Part shown: piece by piece, positions 7,239-15,621 of the stretch
How positions within the stretch are numbered: position 1 is the stretch's first letter
Layout: each line of letters opens with the position of its first letter
Assembly (NCBI RefSeq): GCF_041434935.1
Contig: NZ_CP107964.1
Coordinates: 1,488,001-1,552,000 of the forward strand
Length of the DNA: 64,000 bases
Direction: 5' to 3'
DNA from: Kitasatospora sp. NBC_00374
GTDB taxonomy: Bacteria > Actinomycetota > Actinomycetes > Streptomycetales > Streptomycetaceae
Program-made: the position numbers and the translations under genes
Notes under the pieces: generated by a model
What the model saw: the letters and a program-made list of their open reading frames with translations, nothing else
Database searches by the model: none
Told to the model about the DNA's origin: nothing

Positions 7239-9074
7239 TCAGCCGAGTGCGCGGTCGAGGTTGAAGGCGGCGCTGATCAGCGAGAGGTGGGTGAAGGCCT
7301 GGGGGAAGTTGCCGAGTTGTTCGCCGGTCGGGCCGATCTCCTCGGCGAACAGACCGAGGTGGTTGGCGTAGGTGAGCATCTTCTCGAAAGCGAGCCGGGC
7401 CTCCTCCAGCCGCCCTGCGCGTGCCAGGGCCTCCACGTACCAGAAGGAGCAGATCGAGAAGGTGCCCTCGGGACCGTGCAGGCCGTCCGGGCTGGCGGCC
7501 GCGTCGTAGCGGTGGACCAGGGAGTCGGAGACGAGGTCGGCGGTGAGGGCGTCCAGGGTGGAGAGCCACTTGGGGTCGGTGGGCGAGATGAACTTGGCCA
7601 TCGGCATCATCAGCAGCGAGGCGTCCAGCTGACCGTCGTCCAGAGCCTGGACGAACGCGCCCCGCCGGGCCGACCACCCGCGCTGCATGATCTGCCGGTA
7701 GATCGCGTCCCGGGACTGCCGCCAGCGGGGCAGGTCGGCCGGCAGGCCGCGGCGGTTCGCCATCCGGATGGCCCGCTCCAGTGCCACCCAGCACATCAGC
7801 CGCGAGTACACGAAGTTCCGCCGGCCCGAGCGGGTCTCCCAGATTCCCTCGTCGGGCTGGTCCCAGTGCTCGCAGAGCCAGTCCGCCATCGCGCCGACCT
7901 CGTCCCAGCGGGCGCTGCTGATCGGCTGTCCCCACTTGTCGTACAGGTAGATCGAGTCGATCAGGGCTCCGTAGATGTCCAGCTGGAGCTGGCCGGTGGC
8001 GGCGTTGCCGACCCGGACCGGTGCGGAGCCGAGGTAGCCCTCCAGGTGCGGCAGCTCGTACTCGGGCAGCTCGCTGCGCCCGTCGATGCCGTACATGATC
8101 TGCAACGGGCCGGTCGCACCGGTGCCGCTCATGATGCCTTGCTTGCCGAGGAACCCCATGAACGCCTCGGCCTCCGAGGTGAACCCGAGGCGCAGCATGG
8201 CGTAGACGCAGAAGGCGGCGTCGCGGACCCAGACGTAGCGGTAGTCCCAGTTGCGCTCGCCGCCGATCTGCTCGGGCAGGCTGGTGGTCGGTGCGGCGAC
8301 GATCGCACCGGTCGGCGCGTAGGTGAGCAGCTTCAGCACCAGAGCGGAGCGGTTCACCATCTCCCGCCACCGCCCGTGGTAGCGCGAACCGGCCAGCCAG
8401 TGACGCCAGAACCTGACCGTCGCGTCGGCCTGCTCCTGCGCCTCGACGCGTGGACAGGACCGAGGGGCCACGTCGTCGCCGATCTGGTCGAGGGCGAACA
8501 CGTTGGACTCGCCCTCGAGGAGCTTGAAGTGCGACCACACGTCCAGGCCGTCGCTCTCCAGCGGTGCGGTGGCGGTCAGCGCGAGTGTCAGAGACGGGGA
8601 GCGGAAAACCGCCACGTGGCCTTCGAGGTGCGTGGTGTGCGCCTCGGCGCCGTAGCCGAACCGGGGGGCGATCCGCGCCCTGAACGGGAGGGCACCGCGG
8701 ACGCAGAGCACCCGCCGGATCAGCCGGTGCCGGGCCGCCTCCCGCGACTCGTCGACCACGGGCATGAAGTCCTGGATCTCCGCCACCCCGTCTGCGGCGA
8801 AGAATCGCGTGATCAGCACGTTCGTGTCGGGGAAGTAGAACTGTCGGGTGCGTGTCGGGACCTCGGCGGCCAACTCGAACGACCCGCCCCGTTCGGCGTC
8901 GAGGATGGACCCGAACACGCTGGGCGCATCGAATCGCGGGCAGCAGTACCAGTCGATGGTGCCGTCCGTTCCGACCAGGGCCGTCGTACGAAGATCGCCG
9001 ATCAGGCCGTGTTCGGAGATCGGCATGTAGCGGCGGCTGTCCGCCTGCTCGAAACCAGTCGTGTCGAACGCCAT
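7239..9074 (-). CDS. Glycoside hydrolase family 15 (glucoamylase or trehalase)
   Basis: A 611-residue enzyme. The N-terminal beta-sandwich (SEHGLIGDLRTTALVGTDGTIDWYCCPRFDAPSVFGSIL) is characteristic of GH15 proteins in actinobacteria. The (alpha/alpha)6 catalytic barrel follows, with WDYRYVWVRDAAFCVYAML and, near the C-terminus, FSICSFWYVEALARAG, whose Glu is the expected catalytic acid. Mycobacterial members of this group hydrolyse trehalose and others hydrolyse alpha-1,4/1,6-glucan; the sequence alone does not decide. No signal peptide is seen, so it is probably cytosolic, acting on glycogen or trehalose. The start is the ATG at 9074 with GGGAGG five bases upstream; the longer frame to 9128 lacks a ribosome site. 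Confidence 0.9.
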   Translation of the reverse strand: MAFDTTGFEQADSRRYMPISEHGLIGDLRTTALVGTDGTIDWYCCPRFDAPSVFGSILDAERGGSFELAAEVPTRTRQFYFPDTNVLITRFFAADGVAEIQDFMPVVDESREAARHRLIRRVLCVRGALPFRARIAPRFGYGAEAHTTHLEGHVAVFRSPSLTLALTATAPLESDGLDVWSHFKLLEGESNVFALDQIGDDVAPRSCPRVEAQEQADATVRFWRHWLAGSRYHGRWREMVNRSALVLKLLTYAPTGAIVAAPTTSLPEQIGGERNWDYRYVWVRDAAFCVYAMLRLGFTSEAEAFMGFLGKQGIMSGTGATGPLQIMYGIDGRSELPEYELPHLEGYLGSAPVRVGNAATGQLQLDIYGALIDSIYLYDKWGQPISSARWDEVGAMADWLCEHWDQPDEGIWETRSGRRNFVYSRLMCWVALERAIRMANRRGLPADLPRWRQSRDAIYRQIMQRGWSARRGAFVQALDDGQLDASLLMMPMAKFISPTDPKWLSTLDALTADLVSDSLVHRYDAAASPDGLHGPEGTFSICSFWYVEALARAGRLEEARLAFEKMLTYANHLGLFAEEIGPTGEQLGNFPQAFTHLSLISAAFNLDRALG

Positions 9075-9439
9075 GCCGGCCTCCCTGCCGCTGCGGCGCG
9101 GGCCTGGAAATGAAGCCTCACCTTTCATGCTAGATCGCTACTCGATGCGGGGCTCCGGCGCAGCCGTGCGGACAGGCGTCGGCGGCCGGCCGGTTTCAGG
9201 CAGCCCGCCGACACTTCTCGGCGTGGACGGCAATGACCTCGGCGTGCTCGGTCACTCAGGGCCGGACACCGCCGGTCGGACCACGAACCTGTGCGCACGA
9301 CGTCTGAGCGGTGAAGTGGAGCCACAAGCTCCCGGCCATTGACGGATTCGGCTGGGAATGCCGGTGGGCGGCGTACGCCGATGTGGTGTCGGGGTACGCC
9401 GTCCTGGGGTGGGGCGGGGTGGGGTGGTGTTGGTGGTGG
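9075..9439. other. Intergenic region with GH15 promoter and a G-quadruplex motif
   Basis: About 365 bases. The part next to 9075 must carry the GH15 promoter. Around 9371-9400 there are repeated copies of GTACGCC, one within a short palindrome CGGCGTACGCCG. At 9406-9424 sits a four-tract G-run motif, and G/T-rich sequence continues to the ABC permease stop. No gene is apparent. Confidence 0.5.
9406..9424 (+). other. Putative G-quadruplex (four GGGG tracts with one-base loops)
   Basis: Four runs of four G separated by single bases (T, C, T) occupy 9406-9424 on the plus strand, 15 bases past the stop codon of the minus-strand ABC permease. Four long tracts with one-base loops form the most stable class of parallel quadruplex in vitro. 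Its place just beyond the operon suggests a role in transcription ending or message 3' definition, or it may have no function. Confidence 0.55.
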
Positions 9440-10231
9440 TTACTTCGGGTCGCGGTTGAAGGTGGCGGTGGACCAGCGGTAGCCGAGTGCGGTGAGGGCG
9501 AGGCACCAGGCGATGGCGAGCCAGCCGTTGTGGCCGATCTCGGTGCCGAGCAGCAGGCCGCGGAGGGTTTCGATGGCGGGGGTGAACGGCTGGTACTCGG
9601 CGATGGGCTGGAACCAGCCGGGCATGGAGTGGATCGGGGTGAAGGCGCTGGACAGCAGTGGCAGCAGGATCAGCGGCATCGCGTTGTTGCTGGCCGCCTC
9701 GGCGTTGGGACTGATCAGGCCCATGCCGACGGCGATCCAGGTGAGGGCCAGGGCGAACAGCACGAGCAGTCCGAGGGCGGCGAGCCACTCCAGGGCGGTG
9801 GCGTGGGTGGAGCGGAAGCCGATGGCCACGGCGACGGCGCCGACGAGGAGCACGCTGGCGACGGACTGCAGCACGCTGGAGGCGACGTGCCCGACGAGGA
9901 CCGAGGGGCGGTGGATCGCCATGGTGCGGAAGCGGGCGATGATGCCCTCGGTCATGTCGTTGGAGACGGAGACCGCGGTGCCGACGACGGTGCTGCCGAT
10001 GGTCATCAGCAGCAGGCCCGGGACGACGTAGGCGATGTAGGCGGCGCGGTTCGGGCTGCCGCCGGCGAGGCCGGCGCTCATCGTGTCGCCGAAGATGTAG
10101 ACGAAGAGCAGCAGCAGCATGATCGGGGTGAGCAGCAGGTTCAGGGTGAGGGAGGGGTAGCGCCGGGCGTGCAGGAGGTTGCGGCGCAGCATGGTGGAGG
10201 AGTCGCGTGCGGCGAGGGTGAGGGAGCTCAT
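9440..10231 (-). CDS. DrrB-type ABC-2 transporter permease
   Basis: A 263-residue ABC-2 membrane component with six hydrophobic segments (SLTLNLLLTPIMLLLLFVYIFG; AYVVPGLLLMTIGSTVVGTAVSVSNDM; VASSVLQSVASVLLVGAVAVAI; LAALGLLVLFALALTWIAVGMGL; NNAMPLILLPLLSSAFTPI; WLAIAWCLALTALGY). The EGIIARFRTMAIHRPSVLVGH stretch is typical of daunorubicin-resistance-type exporters. Its ATG overlaps the stop of the ATPase gene (ATGA, 10228-10231), so the pair is coupled. Together they should export a hydrophobic molecule; the substrate is unknown and no biosynthetic gene is next to them. Confidence 0.9.
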   Translation of the reverse strand: MSSLTLAARDSSTMLRRNLLHARRYPSLTLNLLLTPIMLLLLFVYIFGDTMSAGLAGGSPNRAAYIAYVVPGLLLMTIGSTVVGTAVSVSNDMTEGIIARFRTMAIHRPSVLVGHVASSVLQSVASVLLVGAVAVAIGFRSTHATALEWLAALGLLVLFALALTWIAVGMGLISPNAEAASNNAMPLILLPLLSSAFTPIHSMPGWFQPIAEYQPFTPAIETLRGLLLGTEIGHNGWLAIAWCLALTALGYRWSTATFNRDPK

Positions 10232-11241
10232 CGTGCGGCCTCCGTGGGCTGGTTGGGGATGCGGGGTTGGGGGTCGGTGCCGGTGGTGAGGGCGAAGAAG
10301 ACGTCGTCGAGGTCGGGGGTGTGGACGGTGAGTTCGTCCGCGTCGATGCCGGCCGTGTCCAGTCGGTCGAGGACGGCGCGCAGTTGGCGTTGGCTGCCGT
10401 CGTTGGGGATCTGGAGTGTCAGTGCGTCGTCGTCGCGGGTGGCGTCGTGCAGGGCGAGGGTGGCGTTGCGGTAGGCGGTCGGGTCGGTGAAGCGCAGTCG
10501 GACGTGGCCGCCGGGGACGAGGCGTTTGAGTTCGTCGGCGGTGCCTTCGGCGGCGATCCTGCCGTCGTTGAGGACGGCGATGCGGTCGGCGAGTTCGTCG
10601 GCCTCGTCCAGGTACTGGGTGGTGAGCAGGACGGTGACGCCGTCGGTGACGAGCCCGCGGATGATCTGCCACATGGTGTGCCGGGAGCGGGGGTCGAGGC
10701 CGGTGGTCGGCTCGTCGAGGAAGATGATCCGCGGGTCGCCGACCAGGGTCATCGCGATGTCCAGGCGGCGTTTCATGCCGCCGGAGTAGGTGGAGGCGGG
10801 CTTCCTCGCCGCCTCCGTCAGGTCGAAGCGTTCCAGCAGCTCGGCGGCGGTGCGCCGCCCCTCCCGCCTGGACAGGTGGTGCAGGTCCGCCATGAGCAGC
10901 ATGTTCTCCTCGCCGGTGATCAGCCCGTCGACGGCGGAGAACTGCCCGGTGACACCGATCGCGGCGCGCACGGCCTGCGGGTCGGTGGCGACGTCGTGGC
11001 CCGCGACCCGGGCCTGCCCGCCGTCCGCGGAGATCAGCGTGGACAGGATCTTCACCACGGTGGTCTTGCCCGCGCCGTTCGGCCCGAGCAGCGCGAACAC
11101 CGACCCCGCCGGGATGAACAGATCGACACCGTCGAGAACGGTCTTGTCGCCATAGGACTTACGAAGACCGACGGCGGAGATGGCGGCCGGCGACGGGTGA
11201 CCGCCACCCCGGCTGGATGTGGGCATGACAAATGAAGGCAT
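10228..11241 (-). CDS. DrrA-type ABC transporter ATP-binding protein
   Basis: A 337-residue ATPase. Walker A is GPNGAGKTT, the signature is YSGGMKRRLD, Walker B is IIFLDEPTTGLD, with the switch His in TTQYLDEAD. The C-terminal extension ending TPDLDDVFFALTTG is the DrrA family tail. The start is the ATG at 11241, with GGGAGGG four to five bases upstream; a second in-frame ATG lies at 11226. It pairs with the permease by a four-base overlap. The upstream neighbours on the same strand (DUF4097 and a ribbon-helix-helix protein) are separated by under 100 bases each, so one transcript is plausible. Confidence 0.93.
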   Translation of the reverse strand: MPSFVMPTSSRGGGHPSPAAISAVGLRKSYGDKTVLDGVDLFIPAGSVFALLGPNGAGKTTVVKILSTLISADGGQARVAGHDVATDPQAVRAAIGVTGQFSAVDGLITGEENMLLMADLHHLSRREGRRTAAELLERFDLTEAARKPASTYSGGMKRRLDIAMTLVGDPRIIFLDEPTTGLDPRSRHTMWQIIRGLVTDGVTVLLTTQYLDEADELADRIAVLNDGRIAAEGTADELKRLVPGGHVRLRFTDPTAYRNATLALHDATRDDDALTLQIPNDGSQRQLRAVLDRLDTAGIDADELTVHTPDLDDVFFALTTGTDPQPRIPNQPTEAAR

Positions 11242-11335
11242 GAAGCCCTCCCGTTCGAAGGCTGAAGTGGTTGAGGTGGCCGAAGTGGTCGAAGTGGCCG
11301 GCGGAGCCGGTGGGTTGACGCCGATACTTCGAGGG

Positions 11336-12181
11336 TCAGACCTTGGCGCGGAGGATGTCGATGTTGCCGTACCGGGTGCGGGCGCGGACCTTGACGGTGT
11401 CCTCGGTCGCTTCCGGGGCCTCGGACGCGGTGAGCGTGTTGCGCACCTGACCGGAGCCGGAGCTGACGTCGAGCCAGGCGGCGGTGCCCTCGCGGATGCC
11501 GACCTCGATGGCACCGTACGAGGTCTCCAACTGGACGGTGCCACGGGCCACTTCGTACACGCGAAGGGTGCCGTGGGCGGTGGTGGCGGTGACCGAGTCC
11601 TCGGCGCGCCGGATCTCGATGTCGCCGTTGGCGCCGCTCACCCGCAGCTCGCCGGTCGCGGCGCCGACGGTCGTGGTGCCGTGCGAGTTCTTCAGGACGG
11701 CGGGGCCGTCGAGGAGGCCGACACGCAGGCTGCCGGAGCTGGTGGTGATCTCGGCCATGCCCTCGACCTGGTCCACGGTGATCGAGCCGTGGGAGGCGGT
11801 GAGGTGCAGCGGGCCGGTGGTGTCGAGGCGGACGTCGCCGGAGGAGGTCTTCACGCGGACCTCGCCGAGCCGGCCCTCGCCGAGCACCTGTGCCCAGGCG
11901 CCGGTCATGTCGATGCGCGAGCCCGTGGGCAGTTCGACCGTCACGTCGACGGTGCCGGTGCGGCCGATCAGATAGCGCTGCTTGGGGGTCCTGACGGTCA
12001 GGACACCGCCCGTGTACGTGACCTCGGTCTGGTCGGCCGCGCGGACGTCCTGGTCCTTCTTCGGATCGCGGGGCCGCACCTCGACGACGGTGTCGAGGCG
12101 GTCGCCCGCGGCGAATCGGATGGAACCGGCCTCCACGTGCGCCGTGGCCGAGATCGGTTCGGGAGTGTCGAAAGAAGGCAT
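11336..12181 (-). CDS. DUF4097 family beta-repeat protein
   Basis: A 281-residue protein made largely of short repeated strands of the DUF4097 type (VKTSSGDVRLDT, ASHGSITVDQV, TTSSGSLRVGLLDG, SHGTTTVGAATGELRVSGANGDIEI), which build a right-handed beta-helix-like solenoid. There is no signal peptide or membrane segment, so it is cytosolic. Function is unknown for the family. It lies between a ribbon-helix-helix gene (84-base gap) and the DrrAB exporter (94-base gap) on the same strand, an arrangement that suggests a regulated unit. The start is the ATG at 12181. Confidence 0.85.
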   Translation of the reverse strand: MPSFDTPEPISATAHVEAGSIRFAAGDRLDTVVEVRPRDPKKDQDVRAADQTEVTYTGGVLTVRTPKQRYLIGRTGTVDVTVELPTGSRIDMTGAWAQVLGEGRLGEVRVKTSSGDVRLDTTGPLHLTASHGSITVDQVEGMAEITTSSGSLRVGLLDGPAVLKNSHGTTTVGAATGELRVSGANGDIEIRRAEDSVTATTAHGTLRVYEVARGTVQLETSYGAIEVGIREGTAAWLDVSSGSGQVRNTLTASEAPEATEDTVKVRARTRYGNIDILRAKV

Positions 12182-12265
12182 GGCTGTCCCGTCCTCTTGG
12201 GTCTTCGGGGCGTCCCCGCTGGTGGGACGTGGTGTGGGGTGATGGTTCGTGCGGGCGGGATGCGG

Positions 12266-12784
12266 CTAGCGCACCCAGCCCGTGATGCTCCGTCCGATGC
12301 TCTGGGTCTTCTCCGTCGCACGCGGCCGGGTGTCGCCGTCAACCGCGGCCGAGACGGCCCGGACCAGCCACGAGTTGACGGACAGGCCCTCGCGGGCCGC
12401 GGTCTCCTCGGCGCGGGCCTTGAGGTTGGCCGGCAGACGCAGGTTGACGCGGGCGGTGCCGCCCTCGTCGCCGTCGGCCGGAGTCGAGGCCTTGAGCGGT
12501 TCGACGGACGCGGCCGGCTCCGCGGGGGCGCCGCCGTCGGTGGGCGGCAGTGTCACCACGAAGTCGGGGTCGAGCCCGCGCAGCCGTACGTCGACCGAGC
12601 CGGGGGCGAGTTCGCGGGTGATCTCGTCCATCGCGGCGGAGAGCACGTTGAGCATGGTCAGCCGGGTCGCCGACTCCAGGGGAGCGGTGAGTCGGTCGGC
12701 CAGCTCGCGAGCTTCGTCGCCGCCGGCCTCGGCGGCCACCGCGAGTTCGCGGCGGAGGGTGTCGACATACGGAGTGAGGTCCAT
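12266..12784 (-). CDS. Ribbon-helix-helix (HicB/Arc-type) DNA-binding protein
   Basis: A 172-residue protein. The C-terminal RVNLRLPANLKARAEETAAREGLSVNSWLVRAV (about residues 113-147) is a canonical ribbon-helix-helix: a short strand for the DNA major groove, then two helices with the conserved G-S-N/S turn. The N-terminal half is helical and of unknown role; a Pro/Ala-rich linker joins them. Annotated relatives are called HicB-family antitoxins, but no HicA toxin gene is adjacent, so it is more likely a transcriptional regulator. Directly upstream is a cluster of palindromic TGGCGCCA sites that suits autoregulation. The start is the ATG at 12784; the Shine-Dalgarno is weak. Confidence 0.85.
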   Translation of the reverse strand: MDLTPYVDTLRRELAVAAEAGGDEARELADRLTAPLESATRLTMLNVLSAAMDEITRELAPGSVDVRLRGLDPDFVVTLPPTDGGAPAEPAASVEPLKASTPADGDEGGTARVNLRLPANLKARAEETAAREGLSVNSWLVRAVSAAVDGDTRPRATEKTQSIGRSITGWVR

Positions 12785-12794
12785 GACGCCATCA

Positions 12795-12992
12795 TGGCAC
12801 CACCGTGGCACCATACGCAAGACCCGGTGGCGCCATTCGCGGGACGGACCCTAGTCTGGGCGCCCTGACCTGCGAAAACGCGATGAGGGCGGCTCGCGCC
12901 ATGGTGGCGCCAGCCGTGCTCATGCGCATCCGATAGCGCGGAATGGCGCCAGGTGGTGCCACATGGCGCCACCCGGCGCCACAAGGGGGCCA
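12795..12992 (-). promoter_or_regulatory. Tandem TGGYRCCA operator array (10-bp phased iterons)
   Basis: Perfect or near copies of the palindrome TGGCGCCA occur at 12795-12802 and 12806-12813 (both TGGCACCA), 12828-12835, 12905-12912, 12944-12951, 12954-12961 (TGGTGCCA), 12964-12971, 12974-12981 (CGGCGCCA) and 12985-12992 (degenerate). Four consecutive copies from 12944 are spaced exactly 10 bases apart, so they lie on one DNA face. The array is within 210 bases upstream of the ribbon-helix-helix gene and between it and the divergent acetyltransferase gene. Such phased short sites are how RHH repressors (for example plasmid Omega) load cooperatively. Confidence 0.75.
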
Positions 12993-13207
12993 CCTACCCC
13001 GGGCCGAGCCCAGCCGAGGCGGCGCAATCGCGCCCGCCCCGGCCGGAGCAGGTGAGATCGTCATCAGCCATGCCGCCCCCGCTGAGGGGTGCTGTGACCG
13101 GCCGCAGGCCCGGCCGTAATTCGGTTGACCTGGCCGCGGGTCGACGCTGCACTGTGGCGGGACACCACGAGTCGTGGTGCCGGTATTCAGGGGAGGCAGC
13201 GGCAGCG

Positions 13208-14443
13208 ATGGACATCCGTCCCACGACCGATCAGGACCTCGACGTCTTCGTCGACACCGTCCACGCCGCGTTCGGGCGCTTCCCGGAGACCCCGGCCGAG
13301 GACGGCGGCGGGGTCTTCTGGTCGGCGTACGAGATGGACCGCAGTCTGCTCGCCGTGACGGCGGACGGGCGGCCCGTCGGCACCGCCGGTGCGTACTCCT
13401 TCGAGCTCACCCTGCCAGGTGGGACCCTCGTCCCGGCCGCCGGGGTGACCGCCGTCGGCGTCCTGCCCTCGCACCGACGCCAGGGCGTGCTCACCGCGAT
13501 GATGCGGCATCAGCTGACGGCGCTGCGGGCGCGCGGGGAGTTCCTCTCCGTCCTGCTGGCCTCCGAGGCCCTGATCTACCGCAGGTTCGGCTACGGACCG
13601 GCGACCTACACGGCCCGACTCACGGTGGCGCGCCACCGGGCCGCGTTCGCTCTTCCCCGGGCGCGCGGAGCGGCCGACGCCCCTGCAGGCGGCTCGGACA
13701 CCGGCTCGGTCGAGGTGCTGCGGCGTGCCGAGTGCGGCGAGATCCTGGAGGAGGTCTACGACCGGTACCGTCGCGCACAGCCCGGCGCGCTGTCGCGGCC
13801 GCACCGCTGGTGGTCCTCGGGCGCAGGCCAGCCCCCGATCTCTCCGGCGCCGCGCTACATCGCCGTCCACCGGGACGCCGACGGCGCCCCGGACGGGTAC
13901 GCCAGCTACTCTCTCGGCGAGTCCGAGACCTTGACCGTCGACGAGATCATCGCCGCCGATGACGCCGTCTTCACGGCCCTGGCCCGCTTCCTGCTCGGAC
14001 ACGACCTGGTCGCTCGGGTCGTCTTCAAGCACGTCCCGCCCGAGCACCCGCTGCGCTGGCAGCTCGCGGACTTCCGCGCCGCCGAGGTGAGCAACGACAC
14101 CGACTGGCTCTGGGTGCGGCTGCTGGACGTCCCGGGTGCGCTGACCGCGCGCGGCTGGTTCACGGACGGCGAGCTCGTCCTGGACGTCGACGACCCGTTC
14201 CTCGGCGAGCACGGCCGCTACCTGCTGACCGTCCGGGACGGCAAGGCCGACTGCGTTCCGACGGACCGGGAGCCCGACCTGTCCCTGGACGTCAGCGACC
14301 TGGGCTCGGTCTACCTCGGCGGCACCGCCCCGAGCACGCTCGTGCGGGCCGGACACATCCGGGCCCACCGCCCGGGCGCGGCCGCCCGCGCCGACGCCCT
14401 CTTCCGCGCCGAGCGCTCCCCGCACTGCCTGCACTGGTTCTGA
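13208..14443 (+). CDS. Eis-like GNAT family N-acetyltransferase
   Basis: A 411-residue enzyme with the three-part Eis architecture: N-terminal GNAT domain (acetyl-CoA loop in VTAVGVLPSHRRQGVLTAMMRHQL, residues about 80-104), a second degenerate GNAT domain, and a C-terminal sterol-carrier-like domain ending HCLHWF. In Eis proteins the C-terminal Phe carboxylate acts as a catalytic base, and that terminal Phe is present. Eis enzymes acetylate aminoglycosides or other polyamines, often at several positions; the substrate here is unknown. The start is the ATG at 13208 after GGGGAGG, a rather long spacing. It is divergent from the operator array. Confidence 0.9.
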   Translation: MDIRPTTDQDLDVFVDTVHAAFGRFPETPAEDGGGVFWSAYEMDRSLLAVTADGRPVGTAGAYSFELTLPGGTLVPAAGVTAVGVLPSHRRQGVLTAMMRHQLTALRARGEFLSVLLASEALIYRRFGYGPATYTARLTVARHRAAFALPRARGAADAPAGGSDTGSVEVLRRAECGEILEEVYDRYRRAQPGALSRPHRWWSSGAGQPPISPAPRYIAVHRDADGAPDGYASYSLGESETLTVDEIIAADDAVFTALARFLLGHDLVARVVFKHVPPEHPLRWQLADFRAAEVSNDTDWLWVRLLDVPGALTARGWFTDGELVLDVDDPFLGEHGRYLLTVRDGKADCVPTDREPDLSLDVSDLGSVYLGGTAPSTLVRAGHIRAHRPGAAARADALFRAERSPHCLHWF

Positions 14444-14597
14444 CCGCGCAGGGTGATCCGGGCTCGGCGGCCGCATCACCCGGTGGCCCGGCTCGCGGAT
14501 GAGTGTGCTGCTGCCACCCGGAGCGGATCTGTTCGCGTGCGGGCAGCGGTGCGCGGACCCGCATGAGGTGAAGGGGCGGGTGGGACGGCGGTCCCGG

Positions 14598-15506
14598 TCA
14601 GGGCAACAGGATGACCTTGCCGCGGACACGGCGGGCCTCGATATCGGCGTGGGCGCGGGCGGCCTCGGCCAGCGGGTAGCCGGCACCGATCGGGAGGTCG
14701 AGCCTGCCGGCGGCGGCGAGGGCGGCCAGCTCCGGCAGCGCCTGCTCGACGCGGTCGGCGGGGCCGCCACTGCTGAAGCGGACCCCGTGCTGGGCGGCGG
14801 TCATGTCGGCGATGGTGATCACCCGGGCCGCATCGCCGGTCAGCGCGGCGGAGTCGGCGAGCACGCCCGCGCCGGAGGTGTCGAAAACGCGGTCCACACC
14901 CTGTGGTGCGGCCGTCCTCACCCGCTCCACCCAGCCCTCGCCGTACCGGACGGCGGTGGCGCCGAGCGCGGTGAGCCGCTCGAGGTCGTGCTCGCCGGCG
15001 GTGGCGACGACGGCGATGCCACGGGCGACGGCGAGCTGGACCGCGATCGTGCCGACGGATCCGCCCCCGCCGTGGATCAGCAGGGTCTCCCCCGCCGCCA
15101 CGCCCAGCTGGTGCAGGCCGCGGTAGGCGGTCTCACCCACCGTCACCAGGGCGGCAGCCGTTTCGAAGGAGACCCCCGTCGGCTTCGGCACCGGCTGCCG
15201 CAGCAGCGCGTACTCGCTGTAGCCGCCGCCCAGGGCGACGCCGAAGACCTCGTCGCCGACCGAGGCGGTCGCACCTTCGCCGGCCTGGTCGACGACGCCG
15301 GCCACGTCCAGGCCCGGCCGCACCGGGAACTGCGCCGGGCGGGCGCCGGCCATCCTGCCGGAGCGGATCTTCAGGTCGATCGGGTTGACGGAGGCCGCCC
15401 GGACACTGATCCGGACCTGGCCCGGGCCCGGCTCGGGCGCGTCGACCTCGGTCAGGGTGAGCACGTCCGGGCCGCCGTAGCTCGAGTATGTGATCGCGTT
15501 GGACAT
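14598..15506 (-). CDS. NADP-dependent quinone-type oxidoreductase (MDR family)
   Basis: A 302-residue zinc-independent medium-chain dehydrogenase/reductase. Landmarks are ASVNPIDLKIRSG, the FPVRPGLDVAGVVDQAGEG motif, GDEVFGVA, the coenzyme-binding LIHGGGGSVGTIAVQLAVARG (about residues 142-162) and the C-terminal AHADIEARRVRGKVILLP. Family members reduce quinones or enones with NADPH in the cytosol. The ATG at 15506 has GGAG five bases upstream. It lies 115 bases downstream of the Old Yellow Enzyme gene on the same strand, and both may be controlled by the divergent MarR regulator. Confidence 0.9.
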   Translation of the reverse strand: MSNAITYSSYGGPDVLTLTEVDAPEPGPGQVRISVRAASVNPIDLKIRSGRMAGARPAQFPVRPGLDVAGVVDQAGEGATASVGDEVFGVALGGGYSEYALLRQPVPKPTGVSFETAAALVTVGETAYRGLHQLGVAAGETLLIHGGGGSVGTIAVQLAVARGIAVVATAGEHDLERLTALGATAVRYGEGWVERVRTAAPQGVDRVFDTSGAGVLADSAALTGDAARVITIADMTAAQHGVRFSSGGPADRVEQALPELAALAAAGRLDLPIGAGYPLAEAARAHADIEARRVRGKVILLP

Positions 15507-15621
15507 CGGAACTCCAGGAGGGGAAGACACGGGCGGGAAACGATCTGCGTCACCAGAGTGGCGTGATGGGGGCGGGACGTCCCGGCGGCAGGCCGTGAAG
15601 CCCGGGCCGCGCGGGCCCCGG

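Noticed and set aside
7188..9113. A 641-codon plus-strand frame opposite the GH15 gene.
   Set aside because: Antisense shadow: low-complexity, no motif; the minus strand carries the GH15 signatures.
9311..10474. A long plus-strand Gly/Glu-rich frame opposite the ABC permease.
   Set aside because: Its composition is that of an antisense frame in GC-rich DNA, and the opposite frame has clear membrane helices and ATPase motifs.
12266..12784. A complete HicAB toxin-antitoxin system.
   Set aside because: Only the HicB/RHH-like gene is present; no HicA-type short toxin frame was found on either side.
12857..12865. TGGGCGCCC as another iteron.
   Set aside because: It has an extra base and breaks the TGGCGCCA pattern and spacing; it may be chance.
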